From Actinacidiphila yeochonensis CN732 (GTDB lineage Bacteria; Actinomycetota; Actinomycetes; Streptomycetales; Streptomycetaceae), in the NCBI RefSeq assembly GCF_000745345.1, contig NZ_JQNR01000005.1, positions 4,154,001 to 4,218,000 on the forward strand: a DNA stretch of 64,000 bases, given 5' to 3'. The translations under genes were made by a program, and so were the position numbers. Below are positions 17,216 through 24,534 of this stretch, one piece after another (the stretch's first letter is position 1; each line of letters begins with the position of its first letter). Below the pieces are notes generated by a model that was given only the letters and a program-made list of their open reading frames with translations, did no database searches and was not told the DNA's origin.

Positions 17216-17260
17216 GGGGGCGTCGGTCCGTGCGCGCACACGCACGGACCGACGGCCCCC
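17216..17260. terminator. Long near-perfect hairpin
   Basis: A perfect 14-bp stem (17221-17234 with 17241-17254, loop CGCACA), extended by GGGGG/CCCCC with one bulged G. It could be a second terminator or a bidirectional barrier. Confidence 0.55.
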
Positions 17261-17514
17261 GCCGTCCACGGCCGGTGCGCCGGGCGGGAACGTCGATCTG
17301 CCAACCACGCTGCCCGGAGGCATGGGTGGCGTGGCGTCAGTCATCCCACAGGCCCGTTGTCTTCGCTCCGATCCCTTTGAACGGGCAGGCGAAGGGGGCG
17401 CCCACAGGTGTCGGGAGGGCGTGCTTGTGGCGGCGCGAGCCCCCTTCGGGGGCGCGGCACCCTCCTGTCGGCTGATGTTCCACGGCGCGTTGACCCGTGT
17501 GGCCCTGTGGTGGT

Positions 17515-17542
17515 GGGACAGTGCGATCGGGCGCCCTAGCCT
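17515..17542 (+). promoter_or_regulatory. Candidate promoter of the YbhN-like gene
   Basis: GGGACA at 17515-17520 and TAGCCT at 17537-17542, 16-nt spacer; the start codon is 34 nt downstream. Confidence 0.35.
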
Positions 17543-17575
17543 GGACGGGCCGTCCCCCCGTGCCGAGGAGTTCCC

Positions 17576-18553
17576 GTGTCCGCCGTACGCAACGAGGGCG
17601 CCGTCTGGCAGCGCGCGCCGGTCCGCTCGGCCGCCGTCATCCTGCCGCTGGCGGCCGTGGCGGCCCTGCTCGCCGCGAAGTGGTCGCTGATCGGCTCCGG
17701 CGCGGGCCGGCTGGGCTCCGCCGACGGCGAGTGGCTGGGCGCCGCCTGCGTGGCAGCCGGGCTCACCTGGGTCTGCTCCGCCGTCACCCAGCAGGGCGCG
17801 GTGGTCGAACGGCTGCCCCCCGGCAAGCTGCTGGCCTCGCAGTTCGCCGCGTCCACCGCCAACCACGTATTGCCCGCGGGGGTCGGCGGGAACGCGGTCA
17901 GCCTGCGCTTCCTGGTGCGCCGCGGGCTGAGCCCGAGCCGGGCGCTGGCCGCCCTCGCGGTGCGGGCCGCGGCCGCCGTCACCGGTCGGCTGGTGCTGCT
18001 GCTCGTGGCGCTGGTCACCTTCCCCGGGGCGCTCCACATCCGCCGCGTCGTCTCCCGCCGGCCCGCGCTGCCGGGCCATCCGGTGCTGCTGTCCGTCGGC
18101 GCCGTCGCGGCTGCGGCAGGGCTCTTCCTGCTGCTGCGCCACGCCCGGCGGCTGGGGGCGCGGCTGCGCGGATTCGTCGCCTCCGTCGTCCTGGACGTGC
18201 GCGAGGTGCACCGCAACCGGGCCCGGATCGCCGCGCTGTGGGGTGGCGCGCTGGCCTTCCCCCTCATGCACGGCCTGGTCGTCGTCGCCGTCGTGCGCGC
18301 GGTGCACGCGCCCGTGCCGGCCAGCGGCGCGATGGTGGCCTACCTGTGCGCCAGCACCGCGACGGGCTGGCTGCCCACCCCGGGCGGACTCGGCTCCCTC
18401 GACGCGGCCCTCGCGCTCGCCCTGGTCACCGCGGGGGCCGGCGGCGTCACGGCCACCTCGACGGTACTCGGCTACCGGCTGCTGACCACCTGGCTGCCCC
18501 TGCTGCCGGGCGGCCTCGTCCTGACCCTCCTGCTCCGCCGCGGCGACCTGTAG
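17576..18553 (+). CDS. YbhN / LPG-synthase-like integral membrane protein
   Basis: A 325-residue protein with about eight membrane helices. The segment FAASTANHVLPAGVGGNAVSL and, near the C-terminus, ASTATGWLPTPGGLGSLDAAL are the signature loops of the lysylphosphatidylglycerol-synthase transmembrane family (PF03706, YbhN/UPF0104). The catalytic C-terminal domain of true LPG synthases is absent, so this is the flippase-like membrane part only; such proteins are proposed to move lipids or lipid-linked substrates. GTG 17576 follows GAGGAG at a normal distance. The neighbour on the left is the structured non-coding region, and on the right a convergent polymerase-like gene. Confidence 0.88.
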   Translation: MSAVRNEGAVWQRAPVRSAAVILPLAAVAALLAAKWSLIGSGAGRLGSADGEWLGAACVAAGLTWVCSAVTQQGAVVERLPPGKLLASQFAASTANHVLPAGVGGNAVSLRFLVRRGLSPSRALAALAVRAAAAVTGRLVLLLVALVTFPGALHIRRVVSRRPALPGHPVLLSVGAVAAAAGLFLLLRHARRLGARLRGFVASVVLDVREVHRNRARIAALWGGALAFPLMHGLVVVAVVRAVHAPVPASGAMVAYLCASTATGWLPTPGGLGSLDAALALALVTAGAGGVTATSTVLGYRLLTTWLPLLPGGLVLTLLLRRGDL

Positions 18554-18902
18554 GCGCCGGGTGGTCCGGAGACCGTCGGTGTCCACGTGCCTCGGGCCTG
18601 ACCAGCGGAACCACGCCTCGCCGCCGTCGACGTGCGGGAGGGATTCGTCCACCGGTCCCGAGGGCGGCACCATCGTCAACTCCGGCGAGACACGCTCGTG
18701 GACCTCGTCGAAACCGTTCGAAGTCTTCCGCCTCCAGGACACAGAGGACCTCCGCGCCGACCGAGAGCCTCGGGCCCGGTAGCGTCGCTCCCCCCAAGGC
18801 GGCCGGCCTCTGACGGGTGAGCCTCGGGCGAGCGGGCCCCGGCCCCGCCGCAACCACCGCCCGAGCCGTGGTACGGCAAACGAGCCGCGGTACGGCCCCG
18901 GC
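18554..18902. other. Region with coding-like remnant on the minus strand
   Basis: No intact gene. On the minus strand two overlapping frames look coding by third-position bias: one reads LSVGAEVLCVLEAEDFERF, then, one base shifted, DEVHERVSPELTMVPPSGPV and DESLPHVDGGEAWFRWSG. No start with a ribosome site and no natural stop before the YbhN gene is visible. It may be a gene relic; I recognise no family. Confidence 0.3.
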
Positions 18903-20578
18903 CTACTTCGCTTCGGCGTAGCACTCGACCGCCCGGGTTTCGAGCGGGAAGGGCACCGGCGTCGTGCCGAAGACCAGCCGGCGGGCCTCGTCCCCGGCCG
19001 CCTCCACGGCCTCCCGCACCGCCGGGGCGAGTCCAGCCGGGGTGTGCACGATCACCTCGTCGTGCTGGAAGAAGACCAGGCGCGGCTGGGGACCGAGCGC
19101 GGCCAGCCGCCGCCGCAGGGCCGCGAGGGTGGCCAGCGCCCAGTCGGCCGCGCTGGCCTGGATGACGAAGTTGCGAGTGAACCGTCCCCAGGTACGTGCG
19201 GCGCGAGGGTCGGGGCTCGCACCCTCCTGGGGATCGGCGTCCTCGTCGAGGAAACGGTTCGCCGAGGGCACCGGGGAGGTACGTCCCAGCTGGGACCGGA
19301 CGGTGCCGCCCGCCTCGCCGGTGCGGGCGGCGGCCTCCACCAGCGCCAGCGCCGCGGGGAACCGGCGGCGCATCACCGCGAGCAGCTGCCCGGCCTCGCC
19401 GCTGGTCTGCCCGTACATCGCGGCCAGCAGCGCGATCTTGGCCCGCGCCCGGTCGCCGCCGAAGGCGTCCCGGGCCAGTCCGGCGTAGAGGTCGCCCGCC
19501 ACCGCGGCCCGGACCAGCCCCCTGTCGCCGGACATCGCGGCCAGCACCCGCGGCTCCAACTGGCCCGCGTCGGCCACCACCAGCCGCCACCCCGGGTCGG
19601 CCACCACGGCACCGCGCAGCAGCCGCGGAATCTGCAGGGCGCCACCACCCCGTGTCGCCCATCGGCCCGACACCACGCCGCCCACCACGTACTCGGGCCG
19701 GAACCGGCCCTCACGCACCCACGCCTCCCGCCAGGCCCAGCCGTGCGCGGCGTGCATCCGGGACAGCTCCTTGTAGCGCAGCAGCAGCGCGGCCGCGGGG
19801 TGCTCGACGCGCCGCAGCTCGTGTGAGCGGGTGGTACTCAGGTGGACACCGACCCGGGCGAACGCGGGCAGCACCTGGGCGGGGGAGTCGGGGTTGACGG
19901 GGCGGCCCAGCGCGTCCTGGATGCGCCGGGTCAGATCGTTCAGGACCGCCGGGCGGGCCCCTCCGGCGGGGCGCGGCCCCAGTAGCCCCGTGAGCAGCTC
20001 GTCGTGCGCCGCCGCGCTCCACGGCAGCCCGTCGCGGCCCATCTCCACCGCGGCCAGCGCACCCGCCGACTCCGCCGCCACCAGCAGCCGCAGCCGCTCC
20101 GGCTGTGGCGCCGATCCGACACGGTGCCGCTGGGCGACGCGCACCTGGAGCAGGGCTTCCAGCGGGTCCACGCCCGGCGGCAGATGGTCCCGGTCGGGGG
20201 TGAAGAGCCCCGGCTGTCCGCCCGCACCCTGCTCCGGCGGGTCGGGAGGCTCGGGGAGCCCGTGCAGCCGGGCCCACGTGGCGCCCAGGGAGCGGGGGCG
20301 GCCGTGGCGCCCCTCGGTGCCGAGCAGCAGCGACTCGGTCAGCTTCACGTCGTGGCAGCGCGCCGGACGTACCGCCCCGTTCTCCAGCAGCCGGGGGTAC
20401 GTCTCGTCCGTGGCCGCCCACACCCAGCGCGGCGCGCCGGCGGCCTCCCGCCGGGCCACCTCCGCGGCGAGATCGGGCACCAGGACCACGGCACCCGAGG
20501 ACCGGCCGTCGGCTCCTATCCGCACAGCCGACCGCCCGTGCCCACCGGGTCGGGCACCACCGCCGTCTCGCTCTCCAC
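18903..20578 (-). CDS. Bifunctional 3'-5' exonuclease / DNA polymerase I-like protein (N-terminal frameshift)
   Basis: A stand-alone family A polymerase without 5' nuclease domain. Residues about 1-170 match a degenerate exonuclease domain; the polymerase part shows motif A (VVADAGQLEPRVLA), motif B (RAKIALLAAMYGQTSG) and motif C (VFFQHDEVIVHTP). Actinobacteria carry this as a second PolA-like protein beside true PolI. The intact frame begins at GTG 20525, but upstream codons from GTG 20578 read ETAVVPDPVGTGGRLC, which joins the downstream IGADGRSSGAVV if one G is restored near 20523; homologues as I recall have GRLCxIGxDG there. The span 20578-18903 is one base short of a full frame. TAGGGT lies 7 nt before GTG 20578, suggesting a leaderless message. 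Confidence 0.85.
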
Positions 20579-20585
20579 AGGACCG

Positions 20586-20591
20586 ACCCTA
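20586..20591 (-). promoter_or_regulatory. Candidate -10 (TAGGGT) for a leaderless polymerase-like transcript
   Basis: On the minus strand TAGGGT ends 7 nt before GTG 20578, and no Shine-Dalgarno is present. Confidence 0.35.
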
Positions 20592-20775
20592 GGCGCCGCC
20601 GCCGACAACGCCGCCCGTGGGCGCCGACACGCCCGTACGCCCTGTCGCGCCACGTCACGATGCGTCGCTTCCTGTCACGACTGTCAGCCGTGATGCCTGG
20701 CCGACCCGCCTTCAGGCACACGCGGGACGGACAGCACCGCAGTGCGACCGCCGACGCGGCCTCCCACGGCCCAGA

Positions 20776-20807
20776 GGCCCGGAGCCCGGCAGGGAGCTAC
20801 CGGGCCC
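20776..20807 (-). terminator. Hairpin after thioredoxin gene
   Basis: Inverted repeat GGCCCGG (20776-20782) / CCGGGCC (20800-20806), or the alternative GCCCGG/CCGGGC pairing inside it, about 25 bp past the thioredoxin stop. Confidence 0.45.
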
Positions 20808-20830
20808 TTACGGCCGACGGCCGCGGCACG

Positions 20831-21208
20831 TCACTGCGCCGCGCCGCCCGCCTGCGCCTCGGCCACCGCCTTGTGCACCTCGGCCATGTCCAAGGCGCGG
20901 GCCTGCGCGATCACGTCCTCCAGCGCGGGCTCGGGCAGCGCTCCCGGCTGGGCGAAGACGGCGACCTTGTCGCGGACGATCATCAGCGTCGGGATCGACT
21001 GGATCTGGAACGCGGCGGCCAGCTCCGGCTGGGCCTCGGTGTCGACCTTCGCGAAGACCAGGTCCTCGTGCTTCTGCGAGGCCTTGTCGTAGACCGGTGC
21101 GAACATCCGGCACGGCCCGCACCAGGCGGCCCAGAAGTCGATGAGGACGAAGTCGTTGTCGGACACGACCTCGTCGAAGTTCTCCTTGGTCAGCTCCACA
21201 GTGCTCAT
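20831..21208 (-). CDS. Thioredoxin
   Basis: A 125-residue thioredoxin. The redox motif WCGPC lies in FWAAWCGPCRMFAPVYDKAS near residue 32, the cis-Pro segment is IQSIPTLMIVRDK near 75, and the fold length is normal with a short Ala/Gly-rich tail. It reduces protein disulfides using electrons from thioredoxin reductase, which is not in this window. The start at 21208 is chosen because MSTVELTKENF is the family N-terminus; the frame extends 17 codons upstream through the promoter. A GGAAT-N18-GTT SigR-type promoter sits directly before it, so it should be induced by thiol-oxidative stress. It has no Shine-Dalgarno and may be leaderless. Confidence 0.94.
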   Translation of the reverse strand: MSTVELTKENFDEVVSDNDFVLIDFWAAWCGPCRMFAPVYDKASQKHEDLVFAKVDTEAQPELAAAFQIQSIPTLMIVRDKVAVFAQPGALPEPALEDVIAQARALDMAEVHKAVAEAQAGGAAQ

Positions 21209-21216
21209 GACCACAC

Positions 21217-21242
21217 AACGGACGGTCGCGAGCGGAAATTCC
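21217..21242 (-). promoter_or_regulatory. SigR-type promoter of thioredoxin
   Basis: On the minus strand GGAAT (21242-21238) and GTT (21219-21217) are separated by exactly 18 nt, the published SigR consensus GGAAT-N18-GTT. The predicted start falls within a few bases of the ATG at 21208. Confidence 0.75.
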
Positions 21243-21263
21243 GGCGCCGTGCGGCACATCTGT

Positions 21264-21277
21264 CACTCGTTCGAGTG
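21264..21277. promoter_or_regulatory. Perfect palindrome CACTCGTTCGAGTG between divergent genes
   Basis: Arms CACTCG/CGAGTG around a TT centre, located between thioredoxin and the small forward gene. No regulator for it is known to me. Confidence 0.35.
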
Positions 21278-21329
21278 TGGAGCGTGCCGACGTAGTGGCG
21301 CGGGTCGGGCCGCGGTCGTTGAACGGCTC

Positions 21330-21554
21330 ATGGCAGCAACGAAGTGGGTCCGCCAGGACCTCACCGCCAGCGGTGGAGCCGGTGCCGGGTCCGCCCGCGG
21401 CAGCCAGGGCGTAACGCTTCTGCAGGCCCCGGACGCGCCCCTGTTCGCCGCTCTCGTCAGGCAGTGGCAGTCCGCGGGCCGCATGGTCCCGGGGCAGACC
21501 GACCACGAGTGGGCGGAGCTCGTCGGCAGGGTGCCGCGCCTCACCGGGGTGTGA
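21330..21554 (+). CDS. Small conserved hypothetical protein (74 aa)
   Basis: A 74-residue soluble protein, MAATKWVRQDLTASGGAG... with the ordered second half LFAALVRQWQSAGRMVPG followed by QTDHEWAELVGRVPRL. I recall similar short proteins next to thioredoxin or citrate-synthase genes in Streptomyces, always unnamed. The ATG at 21330 is the first in frame with a plausible N-terminus; upstream the frame overlaps the thioredoxin promoter. Its stop lies inside the 3' end of the convergent HTH-citrate-synthase gene (14 bp overlap). No function can be given. Confidence 0.65.
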   Translation: MAATKWVRQDLTASGGAGAGSARGSQGVTLLQAPDAPLFAALVRQWQSAGRMVPGQTDHEWAELVGRVPRLTGV

Positions 21555-23085
21555 ACTCGGGACGCGGCAGCGGCTGCCCGGGTGGCGGGCCGTCGTAGGC
21601 GCCCACCGGTCGCATCCGCAGCGGCCGCTCGCCGTACTCCTCCATGGCGTGGGCGATCCAGCCGGCGGTGCGGCCCACCGCGAACACGGCCTCCCCGGCG
21701 TCCGCCGGCATCCCGTGCGCCACGGACAGCACGGCCAGTGCGAGATCCACGTTGGCGTGCAGGTCAGGGTGGCGGGCTGCCGCGGTGGCCGCCAAGTCGC
21801 GGGCCGCGGCCAGCGCTCCGGCCGCCGCGGAGTCACGCTCCAGCAGCGCGAAGAGCGCCGTCGCCCGCGGGTCCTCGCCGCGGTAGAGCCGGTGGCCCAG
21901 ACCCGGTACGCGCTGCCCCGAGCGCAGCACCTCAGCGACCACCGGACCGGCCCCGCCGTGCTCGGCCACGGCCGTGAGGGCGCGGTGGGCCAGGGCGCTG
22001 GCCTGCCCGTGGAGGGGCCCGTCCAGGGCGCCCAGCCCGGCGGAGACGACCGCGTAAGGGTGCGCCCGGGCCGAAGCGGCCACCCGTGCGGCGAGGGTCG
22101 AGGCGGCCAGGTCATGGTCGATCAGCAGCGTCAGCGCGGCGTCCAGCACCCGCAGCCCGGCCTCGTCCGCGGGTGCCGGGGTCAACCGTGTCCACAGCCG
22201 CAGGGCGAGCCGGTCCCCGCCCGTCCCGGTGGAGGCGGCGCCCGCCGCGGGCGCCGCCGGAGCCTTGCCCTCATCGGTGATGTCCGCCGCCCCTGGGGGC
22301 GAAGTCCTGGCGGAGTCCTCCCGGGCGGCGCCGCCGGACGGTGCTCCCACCGGGTGCGCCGCGGGCGGGAGGGCGTCGACCAGGACGGCCACCAGGCCGC
22401 GCGCTGTGGCGCGTACGGCGTCCGCGGAGAGGTCGAAGCGCAGCGGGTCCGCGCTCGCCGCGGCCGGCACCGCCACCCTCAGCCGGTCCATAGGACCGCT
22501 GGCCGGCGGCAGCGCGGCCGCCGCCGCCCGGGCCGCGGCCAGGGGACCGGGCGGCGCGGTGAAGCGGGTGTGCGGCAGCAGCACCCCCGTCCACAGCCAC
22601 AGGGCCGCCTCCTCGTATCCGTGGACCGCCGCGAGCTGTACGGCGTCCACGCCCCGGAAGCTGTACCGGTCCTGCTCGATCAGCGTGATCCCGGTCCGCA
22701 CCCGGCCGAGGCCGCCGCTGCCCGCGGTGGAGGGCGGCTCCGGGACGCTCTGCCCGGGCGCCGCGGTCCCCGCCGCGCCCGCGCGGCCCCGGCGGGCCAG
22801 CGCGGCCACCTCGTCGGGGTCGAAGGTGCTGCCCCGCCCGCCGGGTGCCCGACTGCTGCCGAGCAGGCCCCGGCTGACGTAGGCGTAGAGGGTCGCCGGC
22901 TTGACGCCGAGCCGGCGTGCCGCCTCGCGTGTGCCGATCCTGCTGCTGCCCGTGCTGCCCGTGCTGCCCGTGCCGCCTTCCGGCGCCGTGCCGCCGTCGC
23001 GCCCCGCGCCGGCGGCACGGCGCCGGACGCCCGCTGCCGCGTCGTGGTGGGGACCGTCGTCCGCTGTGCCGACCTGCTCCGTCAT
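21541..23085 (-). CDS. Citrate-synthase-like protein with N-terminal helix-turn-helix
   Basis: A 514-residue fusion. Residues 1-48 are low-complexity; about 48-100 form a MerR/excisionase-like DNA-binding domain (RIGTREAARRLGVKPATLYA, then YVSRGLLGS and FDPDEVAALARRG). Residues 130-514 are a citrate synthase domain with an Ala/Pro/Gly insert at about 243-290. The three catalytic residues are kept: His359 in DGPLHGQAS, His398 in GLGHRLYRGEDPR and Asp447 in HANVDLALAV. It is divergent from a second citrate synthase gene. A DNA-binding enzyme or enzyme-derived sensor that reads oxaloacetate, acetyl-CoA or citrate and controls the pair is the natural hypothesis. I recall a like pair in S. coelicolor, without a known function. 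Confidence 0.9.
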   Translation of the reverse strand: MTEQVGTADDGPHHDAAAGVRRRAAGAGRDGGTAPEGGTGSTGSTGSSRIGTREAARRLGVKPATLYAYVSRGLLGSSRAPGGRGSTFDPDEVAALARRGRAGAAGTAAPGQSVPEPPSTAGSGGLGRVRTGITLIEQDRYSFRGVDAVQLAAVHGYEEAALWLWTGVLLPHTRFTAPPGPLAAARAAAAALPPASGPMDRLRVAVPAAASADPLRFDLSADAVRATARGLVAVLVDALPPAAHPVGAPSGGAAREDSARTSPPGAADITDEGKAPAAPAAGAASTGTGGDRLALRLWTRLTPAPADEAGLRVLDAALTLLIDHDLAASTLAARVAASARAHPYAVVSAGLGALDGPLHGQASALAHRALTAVAEHGGAGPVVAEVLRSGQRVPGLGHRLYRGEDPRATALFALLERDSAAAGALAAARDLAATAAARHPDLHANVDLALAVLSVAHGMPADAGEAVFAVGRTAGWIAHAMEEYGERPLRMRPVGAYDGPPPGQPLPRPEFTPR

Positions 23086-23117
23086 GGCCTCACCGTATCC
23101 GCCCGTGCCCAGTCGCT

Positions 23118-23155
23118 ATCAATGTTGATTGTCGGGGGCCTAAATCAACGTTGAC
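23118..23155. promoter_or_regulatory. Paired palindromes in the citrate-synthase divergent promoter
   Basis: ATCAATGTTGAT at 23118-23129 and ATCAACGTTGAC at 23144-23155, centres 26 bp apart, share the core TCAA-YG-TTGA. Further ATCAAT half-sites follow at 23156-23169. TTGACA at 23151-23156 could be a rightward -35 overlapping the second palindrome. Likely operator for the HTH-fused citrate-synthase-like protein. Confidence 0.6.
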
Positions 23156-23206
23156 ATCAATAAATCAATCATGGAGAGTCAAGTCAACGGCTCACGAGGA
23201 GGACCC

Positions 23207-24358
23207 ATGGCGACCACGGACACCATCGACGTACCCCGAGGCTTGAAGGGCGTCGTCGTCACCGAGACGGAGATCGGAGACGTCAGGGGGGAGGAGGGCT
23301 TCTACCACTACCGCGAGTTCTCCGCGGTGGAGCTCGCCGAGACGCGCACCTTCGAGGAGGTGTGGCACCTCATGGCCTACGGCGGCCTGCCGGACGACGA
23401 GCAGCTCGCCGCCTTCCGTGCCCGTACCGCGGGGCTGCGGCGGCTGCCCCCCGAGGTGGCCGCGGCGCTGCCGGCGATCGCCCGGGCGTCCGCGCTGTCC
23501 GGGCCGCTCGCCGGGCTGCGCAGCGCCCTGTCGCTGACGGGTGCCGCCGCGGGCTTCCGGCCGCTCTACGACATCGATCCCGAGCGGCGTCTGGCCGACG
23601 CCCTGGCCGCCTGCTCGGCCGTGCCGACCCTGGTGACGGCGCTCCACCGGCTGGGCCAGGGACTGGAGCCGGTGGAACCGCGCGAGGACCTGACCTATGC
23701 GGCCAACTACCTCTACATGCTGACCGGGCAGGAGCCCGAGCCGGCCCGGGTGCGGGCCATCGAGAGCTACCTGATCTCCACCGTCGACCACGGCTTCAAC
23801 GCCTCGACGTTCACCTCCCGGGTGATCGCCTCCACCGGGGCCGACCTGGCGGCCTGCCTGGTCGGAGCTGTGGGCGCGCTGTCCGGGCCGCTCCACGGCG
23901 GCGCGCCCAGCCGCGCCCTGGACACCCTCGACGCCATAGGGACGCCGGACCGGATCGACTCCTGGCTGCGTGAGCAGGTGCTCGCCGGCGAGCGGCTGAT
24001 GGGCTTCGGGCACCCCGTCTACCGCACGGAGGATCCGCGGTCGCGCATGCTCAAGGGCATCGCCCGCTCCCTCGGCGGCGATCTGGTCGACTTCGCGCTG
24101 CGCGTCGAGGAGGGCGCCGAGGCCGTGCTCGCCGAGCTGAAACCGGGCCGCGACCTGCACATCAACGTCGAATTCTACGCCGGCGTGGTGATGGAGCTGT
24201 GCGGCCTGCCGCGCGGGATGTTCACCCCGACCTTCGCGTGCGCCCGGGTGGTCGGCTGGAGTGCCAACATCCTGGAGCAGGCGGAGGACAGCAAGATCAT
24301 CCGGCCTCTCGCCCGCTACGTCGGCCCGCCGCCGGCCGCGCTCTCCCCGGCCGGCTGA
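23207..24358 (+). CDS. Citrate synthase family enzyme
   Basis: A 383-residue citrate synthase that would join oxaloacetate and acetyl-CoA to citrate (or propionyl-CoA to 2-methylcitrate). The substrate-binding His230 is in SGPLHGGAP and His269 in GFGHPVYRTEDPR, where the usual GHRVY is GHPVY. The catalytic Asp of NVDFYSG is Glu322 here (INVEFYAGV), a conservative but functionally important change. The C-terminal arginine region is IIRPLARYVGP. GAGGAGG precedes ATG 23207. It is divergent from the HTH-fused homologue with shared palindromes, so expression is likely coupled to that protein. I believe Streptomyces orthologues share the Glu, which would argue for a lineage-specific enzyme. Confidence 0.92.
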   Translation: MATTDTIDVPRGLKGVVVTETEIGDVRGEEGFYHYREFSAVELAETRTFEEVWHLMAYGGLPDDEQLAAFRARTAGLRRLPPEVAAALPAIARASALSGPLAGLRSALSLTGAAAGFRPLYDIDPERRLADALAACSAVPTLVTALHRLGQGLEPVEPREDLTYAANYLYMLTGQEPEPARVRAIESYLISTVDHGFNASTFTSRVIASTGADLAACLVGAVGALSGPLHGGAPSRALDTLDAIGTPDRIDSWLREQVLAGERLMGFGHPVYRTEDPRSRMLKGIARSLGGDLVDFALRVEEGAEAVLAELKPGRDLHINVEFYAGVVMELCGLPRGMFTPTFACARVVGWSANILEQAEDSKIIRPLARYVGPPPAALSPAG

Positions 24359-24457
24359 CCCGGCCCGCCGCGCCGGCGCGGCCTGGACTCCGGGGGCGCC
24401 CGGGCCGCTTCGGGGGGCGGCGGGCGACGGCACGCGCGTACGGTGCGTGCACTCCAA

Positions 24458-24471
24458 ACCGACCAGTCGGT
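24458..24471. promoter_or_regulatory. TetR-type palindrome overlapping a promoter
   Basis: ACCGACCAGTCGGT: perfect 6-bp arms ACCGAC/GTCGGT. The last T begins a TAGTGT -10-like box (24471-24476), about 60 nt before the quinone oxidoreductase start, so binding would block transcription. No TetR gene is adjacent. Confidence 0.55.
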
Positions 24472-24534
24472 AGTGTCGGGTGGTGCAGGCCCCCGGCCAG
24501 GCGGGGAGCCACCCGGACGGAAGGTGCGGCTGCC

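Larger units (their letters stand above)
16973..17575. other. 600-bp non-coding region rich in structure
   Basis: No credible gene. It holds the terminator at 16988-17021, nine G-tracts at 17068-17134, a near-perfect long hairpin at 17216-17260, a smaller hairpin around 17441-17456 (GCCCCC-TTC-GGGGGC) flanked by GGAGGG/CACCCTCC arms, and the promoter of the YbhN-like gene. Confidence 0.6.
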
